DNA from: Phytomonospora endophytica
GTDB taxonomy: Bacteria; Actinomycetota; Actinomycetes; Mycobacteriales; Micromonosporaceae
Assembly: GCF_014202425.1 (NCBI RefSeq)
Contig: NZ_JACHGT010000002.1
Location: 248,001 to 312,000, forward strand
DNA length: 64,000 nt
Direction: 5' to 3'
Numbering within the stretch: position 1 is the stretch's first letter; every line of letters begins with the position of its first letter. The notes under the pieces are model-generated. The model was given only the letters and a program-made list of their open reading frames with translations, searched no databases and was not told the DNA's origin. The translations under genes were made by a program, and so were the position numbers. Shown one piece after another: positions 1 to 8,414 of the stretch.

Positions 1-217
1 CGGCGGGTGTGAGCCGTGAGCCCCGTGGGGAACGGGTGACCAGTGGGACGCCGACGAGGCGCTCCATCGTCCGGACCCGGTGGCTCGCCGAAGGCTGACT
101 GATGCCGTACGCGACGGCGGCCCGCCCGATGCTGCCGAGGCGGGCGACCCCGACGAGCAGCTCAAGGCTCGGCAGGTCGGGAACACGCGGGGACAGGGGC
201 GCGGGACCGTCGATCAT
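1..217 (-). CDS. LysR-family transcriptional regulator, N-terminal fragment
   Basis: The minus strand from an ATG at 217 reads without a stop to the window edge, about 72 residues. The segment around residues 15-60 is a LysR-type winged helix-turn-helix: PSLELLVGVARLGSIGRAA, then the recognition-helix pattern ISQPSASHRVR, then the usual LVGVPLVTRSPRGSRLTPA wing. The effector-binding domain lies outside the window, so its ligand and target cannot be guessed. It is transcribed in the same direction as the ArsR-like gene upstream of it (343-1230). Confidence 0.85.
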   Translation of the reverse strand, partial: MIDGPAPLSPRVPDLPSLELLVGVARLGSIGRAAVAYGISQPSASHRVRTMERLVGVPLVTRSPRGSRLTPA

Positions 218-342
218 GGGTCAAGCATGGGGTGTCGGCCCGGATGACGGCATGGCGCACGCCGAAGCGCGCGCCATCCCCCGTTCACCGTCGTGGTGAC
301 TTGCCGGGGCCGACCCGCCCGCCGACCCCGGCAACGCAAGGA

Positions 343-1230
343 TCATGCGCGGCCGGCGTCCTGCCGCGCGAGCTTTTCGGTCCACGCCGAAACGCCGTCG
401 GCCACCGCCGTCGACGCGGGCGTGATCAGCCGGCGGCCCAGCTCCGTCGGCGAGTGCCGGACCTCGCGCCCGGCACGGACGGTGTCGAGGAGCCCCGCCT
501 GCCGCAGGGCCGTCGCGTGCTCGGAGACCGAGGCCGGGCTGACGCCGAGACGGCGGGCGATCTCGCCGGTGCCCGCGCCGGTCACGGCGGAACGGAGTAC
601 GTCGGCGCGGGTGCGGCCGAGGAGCGTGACGAGCGCGTCGGGGCCGTCGTCGCGGGCGACGGGGGCGGCGCCGACGGGGAACGTGAGCGTCGGCTGCGGC
701 ACTCCCCGCTCGGTGAACTGCGGGGTCTGCCAGAACACCGAGGGGACGAAGCGCATGCCGCGTCCGGCGAGGTGGATCTCGCCGTCCCGGTGGTGGTCGA
801 CCTCCAGGTGGTCGCCCCGCCAGCGGATCGACGGGCCCATCGCGCCGAGGCCGGCCAGGACACCGTGCTTGATGACGGCGTTGGTGACGGTCGTGACGGC
901 TTCGCTCTTGTTGGCCTGCACGCGTTTCCACACGTCGCCGAGGCACGCCTCGTGGTACGCCCGCAAGGCCGTCCACAATGGACCGCCGGAGGGCAGCACG
1001 CAGCCGATCGGGATGATCTCGGGCGGGGTGTGCGGCAGGGCCCGCAGGACCCCGACGACGCGCTGGGCCGAGGGCGGGATGCGCGGCAGCGCCCATCGCC
1101 GCCAGCGCTCGACGAACTCCGAGCGCGGCGGCGTCCCCAGTGCGTCGAGCGAGGCCGCCACCTCGATCATCGGCGCGTCGGAGACCACCACCCGCCCGAG
1201 GTCGGCCATCGTGAACCGGATCCGCAACAT
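343..1230 (-). CDS. ArsR-type winged-helix regulator (DUF5937-like N-terminus)
   Basis: About 295 residues. The N-terminal two thirds resemble the DUF5937 module of actinobacterial ArsR-like regulators (start LRIRFTMADLGRVVV). The C-terminal part carries the winged helix: TGEIARRLGVSPASVSEH followed by ALRQAGLLDTVRAGREVRH, a typical ArsR recognition helix and wing. No metal-binding cysteine pair is visible, so metal sensing is not supported. The ATG at 1230 has GGAGGA directly before it, closer than usual; a GTG at 1245 in frame is the alternative start. It faces away from the DUF5946 gene at 1372. The regulated genes are unknown. Confidence 0.85.
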   Translation of the reverse strand: MLRIRFTMADLGRVVVSDAPMIEVAASLDALGTPPRSEFVERWRRWALPRIPPSAQRVVGVLRALPHTPPEIIPIGCVLPSGGPLWTALRAYHEACLGDVWKRVQANKSEAVTTVTNAVIKHGVLAGLGAMGPSIRWRGDHLEVDHHRDGEIHLAGRGMRFVPSVFWQTPQFTERGVPQPTLTFPVGAAPVARDDGPDALVTLLGRTRADVLRSAVTGAGTGEIARRLGVSPASVSEHATALRQAGLLDTVRAGREVRHSPTELGRRLITPASTAVADGVSAWTEKLARQDAGRA

Positions 1231-1371
1231 TCCTCCACGATGCACGCTCGTCGGCGGCGGCGGGAGACCCGAACCTCGACACTGACGCGAGGTCAGGGTC
1301 TAGCGTCGACCCGTCGAAGCGGGCGAACAGCGGATACGCCCGCGGGGCCGCCCACGAGCCGAGGAGCGAGA

Positions 1372-1872
1372 GTGACGATGGTCACATGTCCGGGATGCGG
1401 CCTGGTCACCGGCGAGTCCGCCGGTCCCGTCCCCTCCGAGCGCCACGCCTCACCCGGGTGCTGGGAGCTCTACGAGACCGTCCTGGCCCGCTCCTACGGA
1501 CTCACCGGATACCGGCCGGTGCACCAGATCGTCGTCGACGCCTACATCGCGCAGCACCCGCTGTCGTCGACCCGGCGCCAGATCGCGGCCGTCGCGCTGT
1601 GCCTGATGACGCTGTGCCTGTTCGTCGAGAAGAACGCCGACCCGCGCGACGGGGCCGCGCTGCACAAGCGGATGGTCGCGGGCAGGCCCGACTTCCACGC
1701 CCTGCCCCCACCCCCGGCGCCGGGCCTCGTGACGGTCGCCGACGTCGCCGCCGCACGCGACGCCGAGGAGCACCGGCGCCTGGTCTGGGCATGGGGCCGG
1801 GCGGTGTGGGCGGCGTGGGAACCCGAGCACGAGACGATCCGGCGCTGGAACGCCGAGGCGCTCGGCACCTAG
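1372..1872 (+). CDS. DUF5946 family protein
   Basis: A 166-residue soluble protein of the DUF5946 family, whose function is unknown. It begins with a zinc-knuckle-like CPGCG at residues 6-10, followed by the family's SPGCWELYETVLARSYG and HQIVVDAYIAQHP segments. The GTG at 1372 has GAGGAG six bases upstream; an ATG at 1378 is in frame. Its TAG stop shares the tetranucleotide CTAG with the stop of the convergent YciI-like gene. It is transcribed divergently from the ArsR-like regulator, which could control it (inference). Confidence 0.8.
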   Translation: MTMVTCPGCGLVTGESAGPVPSERHASPGCWELYETVLARSYGLTGYRPVHQIVVDAYIAQHPLSSTRRQIAAVALCLMTLCLFVEKNADPRDGAALHKRMVAGRPDFHALPPPPAPGLVTVADVAAARDAEEHRRLVWAWGRAVWAAWEPEHETIRRWNAEALGT

Positions 1873-2417
1873 CGGCGGCCCCCGAAAGTCCACTCGTGGA
1901 CCTCGATGGCGGCGTAGCGGTCGGCGGTCAGGATTCCGCGCGCCTCGTCGGCGTCGGCCGCCCGCACCAGCATCGCCGTACCGAGCCACGCCGCACCGTC
2001 ATCGGAGAGCAGGGGGCCGTAGGCGATCAGCCCGTCGAGGTCCGGGACCTCAAGGTCGGCGGCCTCGCCTTCACCGAACGCGAGCACGAGGAAACGCTCG
2101 CCGCCTTCGGCGCCGCCCGGGAACTCCCACATCGTGCGGCCGAGGGCGTTGCGCCACCGGCGGATCAGCACGTCGCGGTACGCGCCGGCCTGGTAGTTCG
2201 GCTCGTCGAAGGCGAACGCGCGAACCGCCGCCACGTCGGGCAGCTCGACGATGTGCACGCTGCCGGTGAGCGTCTCACCCTTGTCGGCGAAGGTCGGGCC
2301 GCGCGCGATCAGCTCCGCCTCGAAACCGTCCATATAGGACCAGTGGGCCTCGCCGAGCTTCTCGCGCAACGGCAGGGAACCCGGCCGGTCCCGGTGATAG
2401 CAGAGAAAAGTCGTCAT
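1869..2417 (-). CDS. YciI-related protein, double-length
   Basis: 182 residues. The first half has the YCII-type ferredoxin-like fold pattern: a short beta strand TTFLCYHRDRPGS, the helix with HWSYMDGFEAELIARGPT, then a second strand GSVHIVELPDVAAVRAFAF. The second half repeats the pattern (FLVLAFGEGE, GLIAYGPLLSDD, GTAMLVRAADADEARGIL). Single YciI proteins are about 100 residues, so this is a tandem-domain form. Small alpha/beta-barrel enzymes of this fold are often dehalogenase- or monooxygenase-like, but no activity can be assigned. It follows the oxidoreductase gene with an 8-bp gap and is probably co-transcribed with it. Confidence 0.8.
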   Translation of the reverse strand: MTTFLCYHRDRPGSLPLREKLGEAHWSYMDGFEAELIARGPTFADKGETLTGSVHIVELPDVAAVRAFAFDEPNYQAGAYRDVLIRRWRNALGRTMWEFPGGAEGGERFLVLAFGEGEAADLEVPDLDGLIAYGPLLSDDGAAWLGTAMLVRAADADEARGILTADRYAAIEVHEWTFGGRR

Positions 2418-2425
2418 GGCGGAAG

Positions 2426-3388
2426 CTAACCATGGGTCAGGACGATCTTGCCGAACACGTCCCCGTCGGCCAGGTGCCGCAGCGCATCGGCGGCGTCGGC
2501 CAGCGCGTAGGTGCTGTCGACGACCGGACGCACGTCGGTCCGCCCGCACAGGTCGAGCAGGTCGGCGAGTTCCCGCCGGGTGCCCATGGTCGAACCGACG
2601 ATCTCCAGCTGGAGGAAGAAGACCCGGCGCAGGTCGACGACCGCCTCGTGCCCGGAGGTCGAGCCGGACACCACGATCCGCGCGCCCGGTTTGGCGCACT
2701 TGACGGAGTGGTCGAAGGTCGCGGCCCCGACGGTCTCGATCACCACGTCGACGCGTTCGGGGAGCCGCGCGCCCGGCTCGTACGCGTGCGCGCCGAGTTC
2801 GGTGACGCGGTCGCGTTTCGCGCCGTCGCGGCTGGTGACGTGGACACGCGCGCCCATCGCCGTGGCCAGCAGGATCGCGGCCGTCGACACTCCCCCGCCC
2901 GCGCCCTGGATCAGGACCGAGCCGCCTTCGGGGAGGCGGCCGCGCGTGGTGAGCATGCGGTAGGCGGTGAGCCAGGCCGTCGGCAGGCACGCCGCCTGTT
3001 CGGCGGTCCACCCGGCGGGCAGCGGAAGGAGGTTGCGGCGGGGCACCGAGACGCGCTCGGCGAGCGTGCCCGGGTGCAGCTCCGACAGGAGCGTGCGCTT
3101 CGGGTCGAGCGTCTCGTCGGGCAGGTCCGGGTCGGCGATGACGGCGTGCACGACGACCGGGTCGCCGTTCTCGTCGACGCCCACGCCGTCGCAGCCCAGG
3201 ATCATCGGCGTGCGCTCGACGGGCAGGCCGACGCCTTTGAGGGACCACAGGTCGTGGTGGTTGAGGGAACTCGCGGACAGGCGCACCGTCGCCCAGCCCT
3301 CGGGGACCTCCGGGTCGGGCAGTTCGCCGACACGCAGCGCGGACAGCGGATCCTCGGCGTTCACGGTGGCGGCATAGGCGGCGAACAT
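2426..3388 (-). CDS. zinc-type (MDR) alcohol dehydrogenase-like oxidoreductase
   Basis: 320 residues of the medium-chain dehydrogenase/reductase superfamily, quinone-reductase-like branch. The GroES-like N-terminus holds SSLNHHDLWSLKGVG and MILGCDGVGV. The NAD(P) Rossmann loop is GAGGGVSTAAILLATAMGA near residue 165. The usual catalytic zinc cysteine is replaced by the NHHDLW segment, so catalytic zinc is doubtful. The ATG at 3388 lacks a Shine-Dalgarno sequence, but a TATGGT box lies six bases upstream, suggesting a leaderless transcript. The YciI gene follows after 8 bp. Confidence 0.9.
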   Translation of the reverse strand: MFAAYAATVNAEDPLSALRVGELPDPEVPEGWATVRLSASSLNHHDLWSLKGVGLPVERTPMILGCDGVGVDENGDPVVVHAVIADPDLPDETLDPKRTLLSELHPGTLAERVSVPRRNLLPLPAGWTAEQAACLPTAWLTAYRMLTTRGRLPEGGSVLIQGAGGGVSTAAILLATAMGARVHVTSRDGAKRDRVTELGAHAYEPGARLPERVDVVIETVGAATFDHSVKCAKPGARIVVSGSTSGHEAVVDLRRVFFLQLEIVGSTMGTRRELADLLDLCGRTDVRPVVDSTYALADAADALRHLADGDVFGKIVLTHG

Positions 3389-3429
3389 GCCCGGACCATA
3401 CCGGCTGCGAGCACCCGGCGGAGCGGGCC

Positions 3430-3684
3430 TCAGAGCTCGACGGGAGAGAAATCCCACGAGTGCGGTTTGCGCGTCACCAGGTAGCCGGGCGGTCCCTCCA
3501 GCTCACGCGGCTCGCGCCGCCAGCGGGTGATGACCACGATCCGGCTGTCGAGCGAGCTGAACACCTCGGTGCCGACCAGGTTCGGGTCGGCGCCGATGGC
3601 GGGCACCGCCCGCTCGCACACCCAGGACAGGACGTCGGCGAGGCTTTCGGGGTGGGCCTGGACCTCCCACATGCGTACGATCAC
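3430..3684 (-). CDS. small hypothetical protein, ferredoxin-like (ABM-like) fold
   Basis: 84 residues from a GTG at 3684 with GGAGGA seven bases upstream. The pattern of a first strand VIVRMWEVQAHPES, a helix LADVLSWVCERAVPAI, and strands GTEVFSS and RIVVITRW resembles antibiotic-biosynthesis-monooxygenase or dimeric alpha/beta-barrel proteins. No catalytic residues can be named. It lies 41 bp upstream of the oxidoreductase on the same strand, and may belong to the same operon. A longer reading from 3774 would take in unrelated upstream sequence and is less likely. Confidence 0.65.
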   Translation of the reverse strand: MIVRMWEVQAHPESLADVLSWVCERAVPAIGADPNLVGTEVFSSLDSRIVVITRWRREPRELEGPPGYLVTRKPHSWDFSPVEL

Positions 3685-3792
3685 GCGCTCATCCTCCCAC
3701 CGGGCCCGGCGCGGTCCACTGTGGCCCGAGGGGAACCGAACCGGCCTCCGCGCGGTCCAAGTGTCCACCGTCACTTAGGAAGGGGCAGTCCC

Positions 3793-4407
3793 ATGCGCAG
3801 CAGGATCTTCGCGGGAGCGCTGATGGCGGCCGTCGTCCTGGGCGGTTGCGCCCGCGAGCCCGCCGAAGTGGCCCCGCCGGCGGCCGAGGCGCTGCCGATC
3901 ACGGTGGAGAGCTCGGCCTCCGCGGCCGCGTTCACCGGCAAGGTCGGCGGCGGGATCGCCTTCGACTACGAGCCGACCGCGTCGCCCGCCGCCGCGCGCG
4001 AGGCCGCGGACCTGATCGTGCTCGGGACGGTCGCCGACGTGCTCGCGCCCTCCGCCGACGAGAGCACGGCCGCGCGGGCCGGCGGATACGACGCCACGGT
4101 CGTGCTGGTCGTCGACGTCGTGGAGAGCCTCGACGGCGAGTCCGCCGAGTCCGTGCGGATCATGCTGCCGACCGGGATGGACGTCGACGCCACGGCCCTG
4201 GCGCCGCTGGCGTCCGGGCTGAGCGTGGTCGCGGGACTGACCTCGCACGGCGAGACCGAGTGGCACGCCGCGATCGACGGGCTGTGGTTCCAGGGGACGA
4301 AGGACGCCGTGATGCACGGGCCGTACGCCGAGACGTGGGAACTCGCCGAGGCCTGGGGCGGCGTGGAGACACTCGACGCGTACGCGGCGGCGATCCGGGC
4401 GGGGTAA
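3793..4407 (+). CDS. secreted lipoprotein, unknown function
   Basis: 204 residues with a lipoprotein signal peptide: MRSRIFAGALMAAVVLGGC, lipobox LGGC with the modified cysteine at residue 19. The exported part is acidic and alanine-rich and contains a beta-rich core (ADLIVLGTVADVL, YDATVVLVVDVVESL, ESVRIMLP) that looks like a small beta-barrel. AGGAAGGGG precedes the ATG. It is anchored outside the membrane. No family is recognised. The membrane-protein gene at 4434 follows closely, but has its own promoter-like box. Confidence 0.8.
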   Translation: MRSRIFAGALMAAVVLGGCAREPAEVAPPAAEALPITVESSASAAAFTGKVGGGIAFDYEPTASPAAAREAADLIVLGTVADVLAPSADESTAARAGGYDATVVLVVDVVESLDGESAESVRIMLPTGMDVDATALAPLASGLSVVAGLTSHGETEWHAAIDGLWFQGTKDAVMHGPYAETWELAEAWGGVETLDAYAAAIRAG

Positions 4408-4433
4408 CGGAACGTGCCCCGTAGCCTTGCCGG

Positions 4434-5042
4434 GTGGATCCCGAACTGGAGACGGCTTTACAGGTCGTCGGTGTGCTCGCCGGCGCGGCCGGGACGTACT
4501 TCGCGTGGCGGCAGTACCGGCTCGCCAAGGACGTCGCCGCGCGCGGGCACGGGCCGAGCGGTGAGGTCTTCCTCACCAAGAACGAGTTCAACGTCGTCTA
4601 CGCCGGTCTGGGCGTGACGATGCTGCTCATCGCCGGTTACCTGCTGCTGAATCCGAGGACCGCCGACGAGGCGACGCTGTGGGCCGATCGCGGGCTCAGC
4701 CTCGCGCTGCTGCTGATGGCCGCGTGGTCCTTCGACCAGAACGAGCGCGAGAACCACATCGAGATCGACGGCGAGGCGCTGACCCTCAGGACACGCGGAA
4801 GCGCGCCGATCAGGGTTCCCTGGGACCGGATCACGGCGGTGTCGATCGTGAGGGACGACCGCACCGAGCAGCTGATCATCCGCACCCACGAGCACGGGGG
4901 CGTCATCGCGGGACTCGACCCCATGTGGGACGCCGCGATCCGCCCGGGTTACCGCGTGTGCCATCTCCGCGACGTGAAGCCGTCGACGGCGGCGCTGCGG
5001 GCCGCGTTGGGTGCGCATTCGGGCGGCCTGCTGCGGGATTGA
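4434..5042 (+). CDS. membrane protein with soluble PH-like tail
   Basis: 202 residues. Three hydrophobic stretches are visible: near residues 7-23, 56-74 (VVYAGLGVTMLLIAGYLLL) and 82-98 (DRGLSLALLLMAAW). The C-terminal half (NHIEIDGEALTLRTRG, PIRVPWDRITAVSIV) reads like the beta strands of a bacterial PH or YdbT-like domain. A TAGCCT box lies six bases before the GTG, so the mRNA is probably leaderless. Function unknown; 26 bp after the lipoprotein gene. Confidence 0.75.
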   Translation: MDPELETALQVVGVLAGAAGTYFAWRQYRLAKDVAARGHGPSGEVFLTKNEFNVVYAGLGVTMLLIAGYLLLNPRTADEATLWADRGLSLALLLMAAWSFDQNERENHIEIDGEALTLRTRGSAPIRVPWDRITAVSIVRDDRTEQLIIRTHEHGGVIAGLDPMWDAAIRPGYRVCHLRDVKPSTAALRAALGAHSGGLLRD

Positions 5043-5082
5043 AGGCTCCGCGGAGCTGGTGGTGGGGGTAGTGGTGGTGGCT

Positions 5083-6109
5083 GGTGGTCTCGCGGCCGCG
5101 CTCGACGCGTGAGCTACGGCGGACTGCCGCGCGGATGGCCGAAGTTCGTGGGAGGCGACGCGGGCGCCGAGGCCGATCGAAGCAGGAAGGCGGAAGCCTC
5201 ACGGGCGGGCGCGACCCGCACTCCGGTGAACCGCTCGCGGATGTCCCCCGTTCGCGGGAGGCGGGACCTCGCGGCCACGCTCCACGCGCACACTCCAGCG
5301 GACCGCCGCACGGATGGCCGATGTGCACGGAAGACGACGCGGCCGCCACGAGCGACCAAAGCAGAAAGACGAAACCCTCACGGGCGGGCGCGACCCGCAC
5401 TCCGGTGAACCGCTCACGGATGTCCCCCGTTCGCGGAAGGCGGCCCTCGCGGCCACGCTCAACTCGCACACTCCAGCGGACTGCCGCACGGATGGCCGAT
5501 GTGCACGGAAGACGGGACCTCGCGGCCACGCTCCACGCGCACACTCCAGCGGACTGCCACGCGAACAGCCGAAGTTCGCGGAAGGCGGGACCTCGCGGCC
5601 ACGCTCCACGCGCACACTCCAGCGGACTGCCGCGCGGATGGCCGATATGCGCGGGAGGCGGGACCTCGCGGCCACGCTCAACTCGCACACTCCGGCGGAC
5701 CGCCACGCGAACAGCCGAAGTTCGCGGAAGGCGGGACCTCGCGGTCACGCTCCACGCGCACACTCCAGCGGACTGCCACGCGAACAGCCGAAGTTCGCGG
5801 AAGGCGGGACCTCGCGGCCGCGCTCGACTCGCACACTCCAGCGAACTGCCGCGCGGTTGGCCGATGTGCACGGAAGACGACGCGGCCGCCACGAGCGACC
5901 AAAGCAGGAAGACGGAACCCTCACGGGCGGGCGCGCGACCCGCACTCCGGTGAACCTCTCGCGGATGTCCCCCCTGCGCGGAAGGCGTGGCGAGCGAGGC
6001 CGCGGAAGAAGGCGCGAGGTCTCGCGAAGCCGGAGGCGGGACCTCGCGTCCACGCTCGCCTCGCACACTCCGGTGAACCGCCCCGCGGATGTTCCGCGTT
6101 CGCGGAGAC
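5083..6109. repeat. interspersed array of 73-bp and 106-bp direct repeats, non-coding
   Basis: A 73-bp unit recurs with start points at 5083 (degenerate), 5262, 5441 (72 bp), 5513, 5586, 5659, 5732, 5805 and 6037. A second, 106-bp unit is inserted at 5156, 5335 and 5878 (108 bp). The 73-bp core reads CGGGACCTCGCGGCCACGCT and CACACTCCAGCGGACTGCC; the 106-bp unit holds CACGGGCGGGCGCGACCCGC. Both lengths leave remainder 1 on division by 3, so each copy changes reading frame, and the long open frames across it on both strands are composition artefacts. No unique spacers are present, so it is not CRISPR. It sits between the gene at 4434 and the malic enzyme. Confidence 0.9.
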
Positions 6110-6522
6110 ACCCCGGCCCTCCGAGCGCCGCGCCGACAAACGCAAGAAGCCCGTGAAGCCCGCGCGGTGAGATCGAGGGAGGCCCCCTCGCGAGCCGCAC
6201 CGCCCCCGCGCTCGGGTCGGCTGCGGCGGGAGCCGACCGGCCCGCGCGGCTGCGGGCGCACCGCCCCCGCGCTCGGGGCAGCTGCGCGCGTCGATCCGCG
6301 CTCGGGTCGGCTGCCCGCATCGGTCCGCGCTCGCGAGCGGCGGCGCGAACAGCGGCGCGGGCGCGCCGGGCTGCCGAAACAGGAACCGCGGCACCGGACC
6401 ACCGCGGTGATCGAGCCGGCGGCGGGCGTCGCGGCAGCCCCCTCGAACCGCACCACCCTCCGCACTCCAGCAAACCGCCCGCGGCAACCCCGCGCCTCGC
6501 CGATGCGGCTGCCCCCACACGA
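6110..6522. other. G+C-rich spacer with short imperfect repeats
   Basis: No gene is convincing here. CCGCGCTCGGGTCGGCTGC and close variants recur near 6210, 6270 and 6300, separated by alternating CCCCCGC and GCGCGC tracts. The variants could fold into several overlapping hairpins. It looks like a decayed continuation of the repeat array upstream. Confidence 0.5.
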
Positions 6523-6572
6523 AAGGCCGGGAGCCCCCGCGACTCGCGTCGCGGCGTCGGCTCCCGGCCTTC
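6523..6572 (-). terminator. hairpin terminator of the malic enzyme gene
   Basis: A perfect 13-bp inverted repeat, AAGGCCGGGAGCC at 6523-6535 and GGCTCCCGGCCTT at 6560-6572, with an inner CGCGAC/GTCGCG stem in the loop. It begins eight bases after the malic enzyme stop codon. On the minus strand it is followed by a short TTTC tract. Confidence 0.8.
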
Positions 6573-6579
6573 GCGTCGG

Positions 6580-7731
6580 CTACTTGCGCGCCTCCCAGGC
6601 CGCTTTGACGGCCTCGGCGACGGCGATGGAGACCTTCGGGTCGAGCGGGCTCGGCACGATCTTGCCGGGGGCGAGGTCGGCGCCGACGCAGTCGGCGATC
6701 GCGTCGGCCGCGGCGAGCTTCATCGCCTCGGTGATGTGCGTGGCGCGCGCGTCGAGGGCGCCACGGAAGATGCCGGGGAAGGCCAGCACGTTGTTGATCT
6801 GGTTGGGGTGATCGCTGCGGCCGGTCGCCACGATCGAGGCGTACCTGTGGGCCACCTCGGGCGCGACCTCGGGCGTCGGGTTGGCCAGCGCGAAGATGAT
6901 CGCGTCGTCGGCCATGCCTTCGAGCGCGGACTCGTCGATGCTGCCGCCGGACACTCCGATGAGGACCTGGGCACCGCGCAGCGCGGTGGCGATGTCGCCG
7001 CGCAGTCCGCTCGGGTTGGTGATGGTGGCCAGTTCCTCCTTCACCGGGTTGAGGTGCTCGCGTCCACTGTGGATGATGCCGCGCGAGTCGCAGACGACGA
7101 TCTCGCCGACACCGGCGGCGTGCAGCGCCCGGCTGATCGCGACACCGGCCGCGCCGGCGCCCATTACGACGACGCGGAGGTCGCCGAGCTTGCGGTCGGT
7201 GACCCGGACGGCGTTGCGCAACGCGGCGAGGGTGACGATGGCGGTGCCGTGCTGGTCGTCGTGGAAGACCGGGATGTCCAGAGTGGACTCAAGGCGCCGC
7301 TCGATCTCGAAGCAGCGCGGCGCGGAGATGTCCTCCAGGTTGATGCCCCCGAAGGACGGGGCGAGGCGGGTGACCGTCTCGACGATCTCGTCGGGATCGG
7401 TGGTGTCGAGGCAGATCGGCACGGAGTTCACGCCGGCGAAGGCGCGGAACAGCGCGGCCTTGCCCTCCATGACCGGGAGGGAGGCCTTCGGGCCGATGTC
7501 GCCGAGACCGAGCACGGCCGTGCCGTCGGTGACGACGGCGACGAGGTTGGACGTCCACGTGTACTCGGCGGCGAGCGTCTCGTCGGCCGCGATCGCGCGG
7601 CAGACCTCGGCCACACCGGGGGTGTACGCGATGGACAGATCCTCCTTTGTGGACAGTGGCACTCGGGAGGACATCTCAAGTTTGCCGCCACGGTGGGCCG
7701 CGAAGATAGCGTCATGCTGCGGATTTGCCAC
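6580..7731 (-). CDS. NAD(P)-dependent malic enzyme
   Basis: 383 residues, the length of short bacterial malic enzymes without the phosphotransacetylase tail. It decarboxylates malate to pyruvate with NAD(P) and Mg/Mn in the cytoplasm. Visible landmarks: [12 protein letters not shown] (Tyr36), [16 protein letters not shown] with the catalytic Lys82, NLEDISAP with metal ligands Glu133-Asp134, FHDDQHGT at 157-163, and the Rossmann loop GAGAAG at 191-196. A second loop region carries ANPTPEV. The GTG at 7731 has no clear Shine-Dalgarno sequence. It is divergent from sodN and ends at its own hairpin. Confidence 0.95.
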   Translation of the reverse strand: MANPQHDAIFAAHRGGKLEMSSRVPLSTKEDLSIAYTPGVAEVCRAIAADETLAAEYTWTSNLVAVVTDGTAVLGLGDIGPKASLPVMEGKAALFRAFAGVNSVPICLDTTDPDEIVETVTRLAPSFGGINLEDISAPRCFEIERRLESTLDIPVFHDDQHGTAIVTLAALRNAVRVTDRKLGDLRVVVMGAGAAGVAISRALHAAGVGEIVVCDSRGIIHSGREHLNPVKEELATITNPSGLRGDIATALRGAQVLIGVSGGSIDESALEGMADDAIIFALANPTPEVAPEVAHRYASIVATGRSDHPNQINNVLAFPGIFRGALDARATHITEAMKLAAADAIADCVGADLAPGKIVPSPLDPKVSIAVAEAVKAAWEARK

Positions 7732-7754
7732 CCGACGACACTAACCCCAGAAAG

Positions 7755-7783
7755 CGCACCCGGCCCACAGGCGGCCGGGTGCG
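7755..7783. other. hairpin between malic enzyme and sodN
   Basis: A perfect 11-bp inverted repeat, CGCACCCGGCC at 7755-7765 and GGCCGGGTGCG at 7773-7783, with a 7-base loop. It lies between two divergent genes, so an ordinary terminator role is not expected. It may block read-through from upstream or lie in the sodN leader region. Confidence 0.6.
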
Positions 7784-7865
7784 TCCCATTTCCTGGGTGC
7801 CGCCTTCTGCGGTAAGGACCGCGAGTATGGTCGGCTCGGACGATCATCTACAGCTGGAGGATCCG

Positions 7866-8279
7866 ATGCGTCTATCCCGTGTGATCAGCCTGATCACGCC
7901 GCACGCCGTCGCCGAAGCCCACTGCGACCTTCCCTGCGGCGTGTACGACCCGGCGCAGGCCCGTATCGAGGCCGAGTCGGTCAAGGCGATCTGCGAGAAG
8001 TACCAGGCCAATGAGGACCCGGAGTTCCGTACCCGGGCGCTCATCATCAAGGAGCAGCGCTCCGAGCTCGTCAAGCACCACCTGTGGGTCCTGTGGACGG
8101 ACTACTTCAAGCCGCCCCACTTCGAGAAGTACCCGCAGCTCCACGCGCTCGTGAACGAGGCGACGAAGCTCGCCGGCGCCTCCGGTGCGAAGGGCTCCGC
8201 CGACCCCGAGGTCGCCGACAAGCTCCTGGCGAAGATCGACGAGATCGCCAAGATCTTCTGGGAGACCAAGCAGGCCTGA
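7866..8279 (+). CDS. sodN: nickel-containing superoxide dismutase
   Basis: 137 residues. NiSOD disproportionates superoxide to oxygen and peroxide in the cytoplasm. The precursor has an 18-residue leader, and cleavage before His19 would expose the nickel hook HCDLPCGVY: His19 (mature His1), Cys20 (Cys2) and Cys24 (Cys6) are all present. The rest matches the four-helix NiSOD body (DPAQARIEAESVKAI, EKYQANEDPEF, DYFKPPHFEKYP, IAKIFWETK). GGAGG lies about seven bases upstream of the ATG and a strong terminator follows. The maturation protease gene sodX, often next to sodN in streptomycetes, is not next to it here. Confidence 0.98.
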   Translation: MRLSRVISLITPHAVAEAHCDLPCGVYDPAQARIEAESVKAICEKYQANEDPEFRTRALIIKEQRSELVKHHLWVLWTDYFKPPHFEKYPQLHALVNEATKLAGASGAKGSADPEVADKLLAKIDEIAKIFWETKQA

Positions 8280-8291
8280 GCAGGCTCATGA

Positions 8292-8327
8292 CCGCATCCG
8301 GCCCGGGCGGGCCGGATGCGGTCTTTT
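8292..8327 (+). terminator. intrinsic terminator of sodN
   Basis: A 12-bp perfect stem, CCGCATCCGGCC at 8292-8303 and GGCCGGATGCGG at 8310-8321, followed by TCTTTT. It starts 12 bases after the sodN stop codon. Confidence 0.9.
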
Positions 8328-8414
8328 CAATGGCGCGTGACCCCGGCGAGGTCGGCTTGACACGCCGCGGCCGAGACGGTTCCGTACCATGACGTGGACG
8401 ACACGGGGAGGAAC

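Noticed and set aside
5083-6109. CRISPR array
   Set aside because: Units are contiguous without unique spacers, are too long, and no cas genes are near.
4903-6465. Long minus-strand open frame and several plus-strand frames across the repeat array
   Set aside because: The 73-bp and 106-bp units shift frame with each copy, yet all frames stay open because of base composition; no protein pattern is consistent from copy to copy.
7740-7866. Nur box at sodN
   Set aside because: Only isolated TTGCCA-like half-sites are present; no pair with five-base spacing.
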